The notes: generated from the sequence alone by a model not told the origin. DNA of 64,000 nucleotides from Alisma plantago-aquatica (GCA_963693085.1 OY856410.1:560903906-560967905); one strand, 5' to 3'; counted from the stretch's first letter, positions 11,577-24,704 are shown. A program made the numbers and translations.

Positions 11577-12588
11577 TATTAAGCATTAGAAAACATAACT
11601 ATTACAAAGTTACAAAATATTTCCATGTACATAACTTTTATCACCCTAAAGGTGGCACATAAAATTAAAAGGTTACATCTATATACACGTAACCCCGTAT
11701 GTAGAGAGCAACAAGGCTATCTCAAGCTATCCTTATGTTCACCAACGAGCTCATGATCATCTTGAGTCTTTGCCCTATAAAGTTACCTATACCTGGGTGG
11801 AGAGAACACCTAAAAAAAGGGGAAAACAAGATATATGTCAACAAAAGTTGAGAATGCACATTGCAAAAATATTTTGGATATTTAAATAGGTTAAAAGAGA
11901 AAATGATATGTTCCCATATAAAGGGGGGTCAACAAAAGATAAGTAAGTTACAACAAGAGATATATCAGTAAAAATGAATTTCAAAAGAATGAGGCATATA
12001 AATAAATGAGTGAGACAACACATCTTGCCAATAATCATTCACAATACAACAATAATAATAATCATCTGCATGCATATATTTTGAACTAAAGTAACTATAG
12101 CAGGGCTAAGACACCATTCAGTCATTGGTCTATATAAATTGGGTAGTTATAGAACACTCTAGGTAGAAAAGCACGACTCTCTATATGTGAGGGTAGAAAA
12201 GCACAACCTGGGTAGAAAACCACATCCTAATGGTTACATATAATCATCTACAATAGTTATTTAGTCAAATTATCTAACATGCATAAATAGAGTGGAAAGA
12301 TATTTTACATTCATCATTCACATTTCCAAGTACAACAACAATGCAAGTGGGGTCATAGACCCGAGGCAAAAAAGTATTCATCAAGAAAGTTGGAATTAGG
12401 TGATTCGATATCATGAAATAAAAAATTTGCAACATAGAGGAATAAAGGGGACAATATTCAAAGGATGCCTCATTGTAAGAAGTTGGAAGTGAAATTATTC
12501 CCAAAATTAAAAATGGAAGAGTGTATAACTTATGATACAACCTATACATTCAATAACACTTTCTAGGCTCAGAGTCAGGGTTGTCACA
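11577..12588 (-). mobile_element. Possible minus-strand LTR remnant
   Basis: At 12588 the minus strand starts TGTGACAACCCTGACTC, a common LTR opening in plant Ty3 elements. The sequence leftward is non-coding and AT-rich, with a short GGTAGAAAAGCAC repeat near 12160-12215. No matching second LTR, primer site or target duplication was found, so the call is tentative. Confidence 0.3.
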
Positions 12589-13785
12589 ACCTAATCACAA
12601 TATTTATTCATTCAATTAACATAAATTCCATTGAATTTATTACATATATATGGCCCTACTATAAGTTGGAAATTTTATTGTGAAACCTTTCTCATTAAAT
12701 CAGTCACATTTTTATGATTCTAAAAATGTATTTGTATGTATTATTTGGATAAGTAAATAATTACTTGAATTTTACAAGTTCAATTCACTTCTGAATAGAA
12801 TAGGAAAATAAACTGCAAAAAGAACAAAGTACCACAGGACACAATTGTGTTTATTAAGCAAGGATATAATGATGCAACCATAGCAATACACTCAGTGCTT
12901 AAAGGCAGATCAATGAATGCAAAAAAAAAATTTCCCCTGTTGGGGGTCAATGATTGTGCCCAGGAACCACGTGCAAGATAGGGGTTTTAGCTTAGGGATT
13001 AATTGCCTATACCGCATGCCAGGGTCACCAATAGGAGCTTAGCGCTCGGGACCTTGAGTCCACCTGTAAGTGTCAGTGGTCCTACCCTTTCTTACTCCAA
13101 GAGTCAATCCCAGTGACAGTGTCTGAGTATTTTGATCTAGATAGACCCTAGTAGGGTGTTATGGTCTCGGGCTTGCACACGGTCAGCATGCCAAGGCTGA
13201 GCACCAAAGATATCAAAATCATGACACGATCAAGCATTCCATGGTATATAGTGTTGCTATTGAGTTGTGGCATTGGGTAGATATTGGACAGGCAGAGGCA
13301 GTGCAAAATGAATCCAATGTCGTAAGAAGACTGGTGAGGCTATGGGGTCAAGGCAATCTAGTTACAATGAAAATGGCGGGGTCAAAAAATATAGATATGA
13401 TCTAATGCCTAATGGAAGTTTAGAGAAAGGAGTAGGTTTGATGAGGTGGCATTGGTAGAGGTCCTCCTGGAGCAGTACATGGCACTTGTCGATGATGACC
13501 CTTAAGGAAGACGATATTGGTTCTTGTGATTGGGGAAAATTGGAGAAAAATGAACCAAAATAAGAATCATGGATGCATTAAGGAGGTCTAAGGTTACTCA
13601 CCAACTAGCCAATTTGGATTTTGGGGAGCCATTATCACGGTCAGCCCTCCACTCATCAGAGAAGAAGTCCTAGTTTGCAGTAGTAGATCCAAGTGTCAGA
13701 GATAAAATTGAGTATGAAGGAGTGTATTTTGGAGATAGTAGGTGGTTTGGGAAGTGTTGTGTTGGTCTGGGTCACACATGAAAAG
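12589..13785. other. Non-coding repeat-like DNA, unassigned
   Basis: No gene seen. The stretch 12920-13200 is GC-richer, with phrases such as CTCGGGACCTTGAGTCC resembling LTR/UTR sequence of long-LTR Ty3 elements. I could not find its partner in the window. Confidence 0.4.
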
Positions 13786-14990
13786 GGTTGGTATGTATGT
13801 CCATAGAGCCAATCATATGATGATTTAAATGGAATATCTTATAGATGATTTGATTAATAATAAAGGCAATCTTCCAATTTATATTCTTATTCAGTTATGA
13901 GGTAATGATATAACACAACATATGTCCAAAAATGATATTAATCAATGACATATGTCTTTAGGTTGAGGACCTGAATGATGAAATCATATGAATGTTAAGA
14001 GTATATGCATTCTTGTTATGTCCCTAGTCAGATGTTATCGTGGAAGATTAATAGAAAAAATAACACTTAAGACTAGAGTGTGTCTTGTTTGATGACAAAA
14101 TCTCATTAGTCATGATATGTGATATCAAACCAAGCACATAGATAATTGTTAGAGAATAATGTATCTGACATACCCACCATGAGAGTGACACATGGGAACC
14201 ATGATTGGTGGTTAGAGTCATGTCTCAAAGTGATGATGGTGATTGTGGTTCTTAGACCTAAAGTCACTATACTCATCACATGTCATTTAGTGTGCTTTAC
14301 CATCATCCATCGTGATTATAAATAAGGGTTACCATAAAGGTGGTGCTCGGGTGCACTGCGACTCATGGGCATGACTATGAGTGCTATAGATGAGATATGT
14401 CCCTCCTACGAGAGTTTGATATCCATGCCACTTGATAAGTGTGACTGAGAAATGCATCATCATGTTGGTGTGAGTCAATATGTGATATTGAGCTTACACA
14501 TATCTTAGACAACCTATTCTAGTTCAAGGAACATGGATTGGTTGTTGAAGAGGAGGATGATTCATTCCTCGAGTTCAATCCAGATATTAGAGACAAAGGA
14601 ACGATACAATCGCTATAACACCTATCACAGAAGATAGGTTTAAGTTGTTCTTCAACTTCTCGAATAAGTTGAGTAGAAATGAAGTCTTGGTAAATATCAA
14701 TCATTATTTGTGAAATTATAATATGATTATGAATATCACTACCAACGTAGTTTGAATCCTACTGGCTTACACACATAGGATAAAATTGGAATAGGAGTAT
14801 AATTATAGACATAATTGGAAATCTTTTGAATCAAATTGATTATTAAAATGTTTAGGTAATCTACTATAATAATATTAGAATATAATCCGAGTTTATTGGT
14901 TAAAGGGTTTAAGCCAACTAATTAGATTCAACTGTTAAGTTGGTTTTCTAATTCATAGTGACTAACTAGATGCTAGATAACAAAAATTAG

Positions 14991-15019
14991 TTAATCAATT
15001 AATGTGATTAATTGATTAA
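14991..15019. repeat. Perfect 13-bp hairpin in Copia-1 LTR
   Basis: TTAATCAATTAAT, a GTG loop, then ATTAATTGATTAA. It lies about 110 bp upstream of the LTR TATA-like motif, a position comparable to the inverted-repeat arrays of other elements here. Confidence 0.8.
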
Positions 15020-15128
15020 TTAAGTGATTCCAAAATATTCTTTTCATTGTTTGCAAGTAAATCATTTTAACAAACCCACAACCTTTTGTTTCCCAAGGGT
15101 TTTGGGAAACCTTGCTTCCTTTCTTCTG

Positions 15129-15138
15129 CTATTTATAG
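15129..15138 (+). promoter_or_regulatory. TATA-like box of Copia-1 5' LTR
   Basis: CTATTTATAG followed by GGGGCATGAC. The 3' LTR copy near 18411 has decayed to CTATTTTTAG. Confidence 0.45.
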
Positions 15139-15561
15139 GGGCATGACAGCTGAATTATCGATACACTTGGATACATGCTCCTTTACATGAACCCTAGCCG
15201 TCATCGTCCCCAAGCGAGAGAGAAGGAAAGAAACTAATACTAACACGTCGTCAAGCAGAAGGATACTCCTTCTTACTAGCTTATGAAGCACAATTTAGAG
15301 TTCCAATCCATCCGCATGGACAAAGTATAGACACAAATGTTGAGTTTCCTGTATTTATAGGATGAACGAGGATCGTCTATACATTCTAGAAGTGACACAC
15401 ATCACTGTGCCAAGGGATGTTGCTAGACATTCTCTAAGACAAGGTATATCCCTGCACCCTCCTTGTGAATATGTCATTATCGACAAGATCCTCTATTAGG
15501 GTATATGTGGTGAAAATTTTATTGCTTCCGTTGCGCCATTGGCCTTCTCAAATCCCAATAG

Positions 15562-15575
15562 TGGTTTTAGAGCCA
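15562..15575 (+). other. Primer-binding site of Copia-1 (degenerate tRNA-Met)
   Basis: TGGTTTTAGAGCCA against the canonical TGGTATCAGAGCCA, directly after the LTR end. Confidence 0.6.
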
Positions 15576-17068
15576 CATCGATCTATGGCATATTTGGTTT
15601 TAATTCGATATGATCAAAATTTATGTATACCTTTTTCTATGGTTGAATGCGATGCAAACTTAAACTATTAATGTGAATATCTAAACCTAATTCCACATAC
15701 ATTGTGAACCTATTGTTTTTGTCTTGTTGGATAGGGTCAACTATGAAAAATATGATTTTTCTTAGTGCAAGAAAGTAAAATTTCATGTGGACCCACCCAC
15801 ACAGGGGTGCTGCCCCAGTGTACCCCGCCTAGTCTACGTGGGAGTCAAAATTGTTTAATGGGAAATGTCCCACATTGAAAGAACTGTAATCTTAATTATA
15901 TATGTATATAGATATATACCTATAAAATCACACATGTCGCCATTGAAAATGTTTTGTGTGGTGATTGCATGCATGGTTATGGACTAGGACACCTTGTTGT
16001 GAATGTTATGGTTGAATGCACATGGTTGTGCTTGGATCCTTTTGTATAAGTATTCATCTTACATGCTGAGCCTTATCTTTTATCTCTAAATGTAATTAAT
16101 TCTATTCCCTCTAAACTCCCCTTGAATGTAACTCAAGGTTCTTCTTTTTCACATAATGTAATAAAGATAGAAATAGATTTAGTTTGGAAGGATTGTAGTG
16201 AAGATGCGACTTGAACATCCAATTCCAAGGAGTGCCCATGGATTGGAAAACCAAAGGTCCAACACTAAGGGACGTCCATGAAGTTATTCATCTTGATGGT
16301 GATCAAATGGAGGTTCATATGATTTTCACAGGTTTTCATTGCATAAGATGCGAAAGTCCATAGGTGGATAGTAATCCTTTATGGTGCCAATAGATTACAA
16401 TAGTATGACCATAACCAAAGCTTTTGTGTTTGTGGATTGCATGTCTATTGATTAGATGTAGTATGTATATGATACATATTATAACTAAGTGGATTTTTGA
16501 TATGTATAGGTATATATATAAAATCTCTCGATCAAAATATTAATTCTTAGATTATTTCCATAAGCAACACACATGAAAAGCTTGATTGACTAAGTGTAGG
16601 TTATGCCAAAGTGTTGTGCGCCATCCATATTGTAGAAGTGTGATGGTAGATATGTAGATCTTCCAAAGCGGGGTGCATATTCTATCGTGTTGGCTTTTGG
16701 GTCAGGCTTAACTAGGTGATCTTAATGAGATTAAGTACCTAGAAGGATAAAGATGGAATATGGCAAAGAGTTGTCCAAACCATCTATCCAAGAGTTGCAT
16801 ATGATGTAATTGACAAATGTTTCCTACCTAAATAGTCATATTATGGGCAATCAGCCAAAGACGACTCATGATGTGATGAAATATGGATCTTGGCTCACTA
16901 GAAGATTGTACAATGCAACCTTTTGAGCTCATAAGTGAGGATTATCAATTTAAACAAAATAATTGGAGTGATAATTAAATAAGGCCTAATTAAATATGTT
17001 TAAATCTTATTTCAATCATCAAATCAAAAGTGTTTTGACAAATTACAAATTTTCTCTTATAGAATCAA
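15576..17068 (+). other. Leader region of Copia-1, no gene
   Basis: About 1.5 kb without coding signal between primer site and gag, unusually long for Copia. A GGGAAATGTCCCACATTG motif at about 15860 is an LTR-like phrase, so part of this stretch may be an unrecognised insertion. Confidence 0.4.
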
Positions 17069-17880
17069 ATGATAAAAAACAACACATTTTCCTTGCAATT
17101 GGTCCTTGAGAAGGACAAGTTGAATGGGAGTAATTTCCATGTTTGGTTTAGGATAGTGAGAATCCTTCTCACACAGGAGTGCAAGCTCTATGCCCGGAAC
17201 CTACTCCCAATGCACCTAAGACTGACAGGGATGCTTACAAGAAGCACTATGAAGATGTTGTGTATGTCAAATGCCTTATATTGTGCTCAATGAACTATGC
17301 GTTGCAGAGATAATATGAGAACATGGATGTGATTGAGATGGTAACACATCTTAAGAACATGTACCATGATTAGGCAAGACAGGAGAGATATGGTGTCTCC
17401 AAGGCACTATTCAAGTGCAACATGGAAGAAGGAGATCCAGTAGGTCTCCATGTGCTAAAGTTTATTGCGTATGTGGAGAACCTTTCTAGACTGGGATTTC
17501 CTTTGGGTCAAGAGTTGGCCACAAATGTGATTTTGTAGTCCCTTCCCGATTCATACAACTATGTTGTGATGAACTACAACATGAACAATTTTGACAAGCC
17601 ATTGTAGAAGTTGCTTGGCATGTTGAGAACAACTGAAGCACACATGAAGAGAGACAAGCCCAACTCTTTGATGATGATTAGAAGAAAAGGAAAGTCAAAG
17701 ATAAAAGGAAAAGATAATAAGAGTTCTAAGGCTGGCTAGAAACCCAAGTCTTCTGCACTCAAAGAAAAGGGAGGGGTGAATAAGGGAGGCAATTGTCACC
17801 ACTGTCACCAACTTGGACATTGGAAGAGGAATTGCCCTATATACCTAGAGGAACGAAGAAGAAGGAGGGGATATAAATCT
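17069..17880 (+). pseudogene. gag: Copia gag remnant
   Basis: The start, MIKNNTFSLQLVLEKDKLNG, then SNFHVWFRIVRILL, matches the Copia gag N-terminus (family pattern LNGxNFxxWxRxLRIxL). Frames then shift and stops are frequent. Near 17794 the sequence encodes NCHHCHQLGHWKRNCP, an intact CCHC zinc knuckle (C-x2-C-x4-H-x4-C). The product would have been the capsid/nucleocapsid protein. It cannot be expressed whole. Confidence 0.75.
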
Positions 17881-18250
17881 CCACTTCAGTTCTATACATT
17901 ATTGAGATAAATTTATCTACTTCTTCATCTTGGGTATTCGACAATGGCAACAATTACCTCCCTTATTCTCCCATAAAGATGGTTATCTAGACTCTTTACA
18001 GCCTCCCTCATCTGGGTATATCCATAAAGACTTGGGTTTCTAGCCATAAAGATGGTTATCTAGACTCTTTTGATTTCAAATGAATAAAGACATGTGAGTC
18101 TTGTTTGTTGGGCATAATGACCAAAAATCCCTTCACTAGAAATAGAGAGGGCTAGTGATCTATTAGGACTAGTACATACTGATGTATGCAACCCTTTTGG
18201 AACAAATGATAGAGGTGGCTACCAATACTTCATTACCTTTATTGATGACT
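17881..18250 (+). pseudogene. pol: Copia protease / pre-integrase remnant
   Basis: LSTSSSWVFDNG corresponds to the aspartic protease start (family SWVLDTG), with the catalytic D-T-G changed to D-N-G. HKDGYLDSFDFK and TCESCLLGIMTKNPFTRNRE are pre-integrase and zinc-finger pieces; LLGLVHTDV and GGYQYFITFIDDS begin the integrase core. CCATAAAGATGGTTATCTAG is tandemly duplicated at 17971 and 18043. Reverse transcriptase is absent. Confidence 0.7.
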
Positions 18251-18287
18251 CATTAATACCCAAGATGAAGAAGTAGACAAATTTATC
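17906..18287. repeat. 33-bp inverted duplication inside Copia-1 pol
   Basis: 17906-17938 reappears reverse-complemented at 18255-18287 with one mismatch. Both copies encode or mirror the protease start. The right copy sits exactly at the junction between integrase sequence and the truncated 3' LTR. Confidence 0.85.
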
Positions 18288-18297
18288 TATGACTTTT

Positions 18298-18844
18298 GAT
18301 TAATTAAGTGATTCCAGAATATACTTTTAATTATCCACAAGCAGTTCATTTTAACAAACCCACAACCTTTTGTTTCCCAAGGGTTTTGGGAAACACTTCT
18401 TTCTTTATTCTGCTATTTTTAGGGGCATGACAACTGAATCAACGATACACTTGGATACACACCCTTGAACATGAACCATATCCTTCATCGTCCTCAAGTA
18501 AGAGAGAAGGAAAGAAAGTAACACTAACACATCATCAAGTAGAAGGCTACTCATTCCCTCTAGCTTAAAAAGTATGGTGTAGAGTTCCAATCCATCCACA
18601 TTGACAAAGTAAAGACGTAGATGTTGAGTTTCCTATGTCTATAGGACATACGAGGACCGTTTGTGCATGCTAGAATCGACACACCTCACCGTGCCAAGGG
18701 ACATCGCCAGACTTGCTCTGAGATGAGGTATATCCCTACACCCTCCTTCTAAATATGTCGTTGTTAATGAGATCCTCTATTAGGGTATATGTGGAGAAAA
18801 CTTTATAGATTCCATTGCACCTTTTGCCTCAACAAAACCCAACA
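18298..18844 (+). repeat. Truncated 3' LTR of Copia-1
   Basis: Matches about 15011-15560 of the 5' LTR, including the block ACAACCTTTTGTTTCCCAAG. It ends AAACCCAACA. The U3 half is missing, deleted together with RT and RNase H. Confidence 0.75.
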
Positions 18845-19726
18845 CAAATGACGGTCAGATAGGGCTGTTTAGGTGTTTTGTGCTCAGAGAACCATTCAAT
18901 GCCAATTAGGGTTGGATGAAAATCAAAGGTGGTGTACTTTTGGTTTCCTATGAAATCGTGTGGATTTTAGACTTGTATATAGAGAAAACAAAAGACGAAA
19001 GAGTAAGCTAAGAAGCAATTTTGAGTTTGTGGGCATAAGGGGGTAGTCGAGATGTAGGAGATGAACTCCAACACTCTGATCTCAATCCAATGGCCAAGAT
19101 AACTTTATGCATCACCAAATATCCAATATCAGTAAAATAAATGTGTGACAACGTGCATAAAACTGACTTAGGTGGTTATTAGCGAATTCATACCTTTTGC
19201 TCAAATATCTTATTTCAAACTATATATCTTTTAGTTAAGTAAGTTCGGAGGAGTAATTTAGGTCTGATTAATATGAACATTGATAGGTAGGGTAATGATG
19301 GTATTTGGATTCCATCTTTAACATTAGTTTTTCATTTTAAAATTGGTTAGATTTAGGTTGTTTTACCTGTATACCTATTGTTCACTTAATGTATTTACTC
19401 TTTCTAATTATTAATATGTGACACTATATTACATACTAATATAATTTATTTATGTAATCTCCTTAGGAGTATTTTGGAGTGTCAAATTAGAGTTGAACAT
19501 GATATTATACATATGTGTTCATTAAGTCTTTTCATTGAATGTATCATGGTTATTTTACCTTTAAAGTAATATATATTATGGTATTTATATATCGATGATG
19601 CCAATTGAATCCACAAATTTTAAATTTATTTTGTTCTTAAGGGAAAGGTGCTACAAGTTAACATAATAAAATAGTGGTCTAGAAGAAGGGATGTTTAATA
19701 TTGATCCTAGAATTGGGTATGTTACA
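18845..19726 (-). mobile_element. Minus-strand LTR fragment of a Ty3-type element
   Basis: At 19726 the minus strand starts TGTAACATACCCAATTCTAG, very like the element C LTR start TGTAACATACTAGAAC (50941). Right of it, 19727-19766 read on minus is GGATTTCAAGGACGAAATCC then CTTTTAAGGGGTGG, the sequence that typically precedes the 3' LTR in this group. The left boundary is lost. Confidence 0.55.
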
Positions 19727-20436
19727 ACAATCCACCCCTTAAAAGGGATTTCGTCCTTGAAATCCAATTTGGTACGACACGGTATACCATTCTATACCCT
19801 CTATTTAGGTAATAAGTTTTGTTTTTGGTTCAATAAATACAGTGGATTGTGGTATACCACTCTATATCATTCTTATAATCAAATTATTATAGTGAACATA
19901 TGACATTTCATGCACAAGCTATCCATTAGTCTTCTCGTGTAATAGTTTGTTCTAGGTTTACACAAAAGCCTACTATTATCTTGTGTCTCACTACTAAGAC
20001 ATTTCATATACTATTAGGCATATATCATTTTGGTGCATGCTTAGGGTTTTGTCTGCAACATGTCTACCAACCACATTTGAGAATTTTAGAATAATATAGG
20101 AAACTTAGTGAACTAGTTTTTCATGTTTTTGAGTATACACAATAAAGTAAATATTATATTAGGGTGTACCTAAATCCCCAATTATATATACTTATTATTT
20201 TACCTCACTAAGGTCTACTAGTCAAGATATGTGAAGATAAATTTTAAGTATAATTTTAACTATCCTAGAAACATCATAGTACTTAATTTGTCAAGGTTTA
20301 CCCATTCACCATAGATAAGTGATATCTCATTACCAAAAAGTACTTGTTTCAACCTCTATTTAGTCTTGTTAGACCTCAATTTATATCATACTCCTAGTTA
20401 TTAAGGCATAAAACACTCCACCCCTTGAAGGATTAA
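19727..20436 (-). other. Non-coding debris of the minus-strand element
   Basis: The first 40 bp are the pre-LTR tract described for 18845-19726. The rest has no recognisable domain. A CCACCCCTTGAAGG motif near 20417 suggests a second degraded pre-LTR tract on the minus strand. Confidence 0.35.
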
Positions 20437-21527
20437 TATGAGATATATGTGAAATGATGTGTCCTAAATTGGGCTACTCATAAGTAGATGAGTTGAGTCC
20501 TTTTGCATGATTCACACCTATATGTGAGAGTTGGGTAAAAAAATATGATGTGTAGGAGACCCATAATGAGAAAGTCAATCCTTTTGATTGAGTTAGGTGC
20601 TATATTGAGTAATTTATGTGTGTAAATATCATAATTACCTACAAGTGAGGTGATACAAGAACTCTAGTATAGAGAGAAAAATGCCTTGTGCATAAGATAC
20701 TCACAAATGGTGTTCCTTACTTATCCCCTTCTTGATATATGATGTTGGAAACCTCACTTGAAATACATTGAAGATTATGTATGAAGAGTCACTCAAATAA
20801 GCTTGACCTAGTATGTTATCCTTCCTTCTACAACATATGTTGTATGTATAAGTTTGAAACCATGAGCTTAACTTAGTATATTCTCTTTCCCTTTATATCA
20901 TGCATGGAAGATATAAGTTTGAAATCATTATCTAAAAAAAGAGATATCTTTGGATCATAGCTTACATGATCACAAAATATAGTGGTTAACCTCAATCCTT
21001 CTCAATCTATGCTTCTAGTTTGAAGACAACTATCCACAATAAAATGAAAATCCTAATATGTAAATGTCGAGGCCAGTCCCCTCTAATGATGAAATCATGG
21101 TATGATGTTGATCATAAACAACATAAATGAGAATTAATATGATAATTCTAGTAAGTATTGACATAAAATCTACATATCACCTTATGTATGTGAGTAGCGT
21201 GAAAGGTGAAAACTTGGATATAACCTTCTAAACATCATATGTAATAAAAAACACTAATTCTTATGGTAACGAGGGATGTAAATCTTAAAATATTAGAATG
21301 TGATGTTGTGAATAAGCTATTAAATGGTGCTTCAACCTCCTTAAGGTGGGTCAGTACATTGTATATACTTTGATATCCTAACATAACAACTTAGGGTATA
21401 TGTAGAACTATAATAGACTTGACACCTAAAAGCAGTGCCTTAGAGATAGTAGAGACTCCTTGAAATCACCTAAAGTATGATACTTTGAATTTGAAAAAAC
21501 GAAATTCCTTTTACGGTGAGGTGAATG
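20437..21527 (+). mobile_element. Partial internal region of element B (extra copy)
   Basis: Repeats 25540-26629, the 3' half of B's internal region. It ends GAATTTG...GAAATTCCTTTTACGGTGAGG, a decayed pre-LTR tract, just before an LTR. No protein domain found. Its presence left of the first B LTR shows that B is a partial tandem array. Confidence 0.7.
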
Positions 21528-24500
21528 TGATGACCTTGATTTTAGGGTTTAATACCCAATATAGTATTTTAAGATCATGATCTTCCCATATTTGGTTTAT
21601 TCCTAGTTGAGTAAATTGGTTATTTAGTTATGACTTATTACCACCTCAAGTGTGTGATCTATGATTTGTTTAAGCAATGTGACTCCTAAATGATTTGAAT
21701 AATGATGAGTAGCCTTTATTAACTGACTGGGGTACTTATGAGACCAAGAGGTCCATATAGTAAACAAAATGAGTCAAAGTGGTCAATTCGTGAGCCATGA
21801 GGTCATAAAAATAATGTTTTTGGACTCGTTGGATCGATAGTTGATGATTAATTAAACTACATTCAAGATTAATACATCCATTTATAAGGTTGTTTAAAGA
21901 TTTGAATTGCATGACCAGATAATGCATTTTTGAGTCTCAAACTTTGGTATACAGTATATTGAGGTGATGTTGAACCTTTGGTAAAAATTTGATGAAGAAA
22001 TGATGCTCCTAAAGCAAGTTTCAAGTTTAAAGATATCATAATTATGTGATATATTGGAATTGAGAACTTTGGTCAGACATATTACATATTTTTCATGTAG
22101 CCCACAAAGTTAGAGTGGACAAAAGACATGGCTGGATCAAAGTGGTCCAACTGTGATCTCGAGGTGGATAGTTTGTCTCCTACCCCTGATTCTCACGAAG
22201 CAGTCTTCCGCTCAGGCCATGATCGTGTAGCAAAGCTATGTGCCCCAATGCTCAAATATCTAAAATGTGGGGAGGAGTTAGACAATCATTTCATAATCCA
22301 TTATCATGGAGAGTTGTGGGAGATCGAACCCATTCATTAGCTTCCCTCTCATTCGTAGCTGTAGACAACAAAGGATGAGTGAGGGGTTGGGAGGAGCCAA
22401 ACCAAGGGATTTTCCATCTAAAATCACCAGACAACCATGATCAATAAAACCAACCACTCAGTAGGCATCGAGTTTCTATGGGCAGACCAAGGTAAGATCC
22501 TTTGTGGAGCAAAGTTGTGAACCTGTAGAAGGATGACAACAACCTTAAGGATAGGTCTATAGGCATCATGATTGTCTTCATGCTTTAAAAGGAAGGAAGA
22601 TGGCATGTAGCTTCAACATCCCTTTTTGAACTGCCAAGCTCCTTCACTACCCTGTCGGTAGCAAGTTTTATAGGGAAATATGTCACAGAAGTCCCACCAT
22701 GGTCAGTGAATATGATGGATGTCAGTGACGAAGGTAGACTCAAAGGTAGATATCGAGGCATCCCTACTCAATTTATGAGATCTATATAACTTCGTTGAGC
22801 CTCTTCAGTTCTTTGAGTGAGATTGATTTGAGCTGAAGGGTCACATGTCCTTTTCCCCCTTTTCCCTACCTCCTCCTATCGACAGAGGAGACAACCACAT
22901 AGTAGTAATGGGGCTCTCAACTCTATACAAGGAGTCAAGGCGTTGAAGGGCTTCCTGGAGTTTCGATGAAGATGAGGTGCCAATATTTATTTGTAGAAGC
23001 TACTAATAGATCTTGGAGATCCCTGCCAGGATGCTAGGGAACAACATGCCTGAAATAGGGGAGCATCATATCGGACTCAGGAGTGAAGGGTGAGAGGTAG
23101 AGCGGGTGATAACAGAGTTCCAGGCCTAGTTTTAAACCCAACTATACCAAGCGACCCAAGAAGAACCAACCGATTCACTCTTGACCACACTAGCCCAGTG
23201 GGAGTCTAGGAGAGGTGGACCGGTCAGTGTGGGCCAATCCAGGGGTGCCACCTTAGGCAGTGGTCCCCACCTCATTAGGTAAATCAACTTTAAATCTCAA
23301 AAATACCAATATCCTTAGATAATAGTTTATAAATTGCTTCATTGGCTTATAAATCCCCTAAAAATACCCATGAATAAAAAATACCCTCGTTCATATAAGA
23401 TCCATAGGTCAGACTGTTTATAATTATTTATAGATAATTTCATGTTATGATGACAATGCTCCTTTTTAGGGTTCATTAATTGAAATAAAAAGTATCCATA
23501 TAATATTAAATCTCAATTTTTTTTGGTTTAACCATAATGATGATTGAAATAAATTTTTAGAGACTGATATGAATAATATTCACCAATACTAGGTCTTTCC
23601 CATTAATAAGAAATTGGATGCTTTTAAACTCATTTAATTCTATAAAATAGACCAATCATCAGAAAATTATGAAACTTGAACTATATCCTAATTCTAACCT
23701 CCTGGCTTGTAGAAAAATATGAGAGACAAGTTTAGGTCAGTTTGAACCTAGGTTTTGCCTAAACCCTAATACGAACCTAAATATCGTTATTAATGGTGAC
23801 TTTGTATTAATGATGATTAATTGTTATTAATCAACTGATGACTAGAAATGGTAGATGGTCAAGGATAACTTAGGTTCTATTTGCTCAGATATGTGGGTTT
23901 ATTTCATTAGATGACTACAACTTTTTTTGTTGAATCATGATATCTAAGTATACTCTATTATTTGCTAATATTTAATATAGTATTGTTATAAGTACTCGGT
24001 GTTTTGTCACTTGAAAACATAAATGATGAGTAGATGTTTTGTAGTTATTAAGGTTTTCATTATCCCCCTTATGAGGGAAGGATCAATGTTAATTAGTACA
24101 TCTCCCTAGAGCACAAGGTGTGCGAGGAGTTCCTTAGAGTACTCGATACACATCGATGGGATTAATATATATGTTTTGGTACTAGTCCACCTTACTAACA
24201 CAATTCATCTAGAATAATGATTAAAATAATCATATTTTACTTAACAAAAAACTATTTTTGTTATCTTTCTTTCTTTCAACAAATCTTTTCAAATTTATGA
24301 ATACCATAAATATATGTATCTTTCCACCTTGTACACAACACATTGTGTTGATTTGTTATTTCATGTATTTTCTAGGTTTATAGCTAGCATGGGAGAAAAG
24401 ACAGGTAATGAGAAGTTGTATTGGTCTTACCTATTGTGTAGGATCCTATTAGCATACATGTTTATAGAATTTTAAAAATTTCTTTAAATTATGTGAATGC

Positions 24501-24690
24501 AAGTTTTAATGATTAATGTTGTAAATATACATGTTGAATGTTATGAAATTTTATGGTGTATGTTATGTTGAGTGTTCATGTATGCGTATATTTCTTCCAC
24601 ATCACACTTTGATACAATTGGTTAATGTTTTCAGATTTTGTCTTCTCGTCCCTACAGGGTCTCGAGAAGGTGGAATCTTGGGATATTATA
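21528..24690 (+). repeat. LTR 1 of element B
   Basis: Starts TGATGACCTTGATTTTAGGG (a TGTGATGACC start two bases earlier is possible) and ends just before a tRNA-Met primer site. Paired with 26630-28988 plus 46958-47099. It holds the empty sites for two insertions found in the sister LTR: ATGAC at 23838-23842 (element A) and TAGTATT near 23980-23986 (element C). It is about 3.16 kb, unusually long, and non-coding. Confidence 0.8.
23347..23354 (+). promoter_or_regulatory. TATA box candidate in B LTR 1
   Basis: TTATAAAT within GGCTTATAAATCCCC. The sister LTR has CTATAAAT at 28492-28499 in the same context. Confidence 0.45.
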
Positions 24691-24692
24691 GT

Positions 24693-24704
24693 CGGTATCA
24701 GAGC
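24693..24704 (+). other. Primer-binding site of element B (tRNA-Met type)
   Basis: CGGTATCAGAGC followed by CC, one base from TGGTATCAGAGC. It places the LTR 1 end at about 24690. Confidence 0.8.

Larger units (their letters stand above)
13786..15560 (+). repeat. 5' LTR of Copia-1
   Basis: Starts GGTTGGTATG, where the sister solo LTR has TGTTGGTATG, and ends CCCAATA against CCCAACA in the other copies. Its last part (about 15011-15560) is repeated at 18298-18844. It contains a perfect hairpin at 14991-15019 and a TATA-like CTATTTATAG at 15129-15138. Confidence 0.75.
13786..18844 (+). mobile_element. Copia-1: decayed, truncated Ty1/Copia element
   Basis: Order: 5' LTR 13786-15560, primer site 15562-15575, long leader, gag with a CCHC zinc knuckle, protease/pre-integrase pieces, then only the end of the 3' LTR (18298-18844). 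RT and RNase H are missing. Its LTR is related to the solo LTR at 51031-53167: both share CTGAATGATGA/CTGAACAATGA motifs and the phrase TTCTTGTTATGTCCCTAG. No target duplication could be found because the terminal TG has mutated to GG. Confidence 0.75.
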
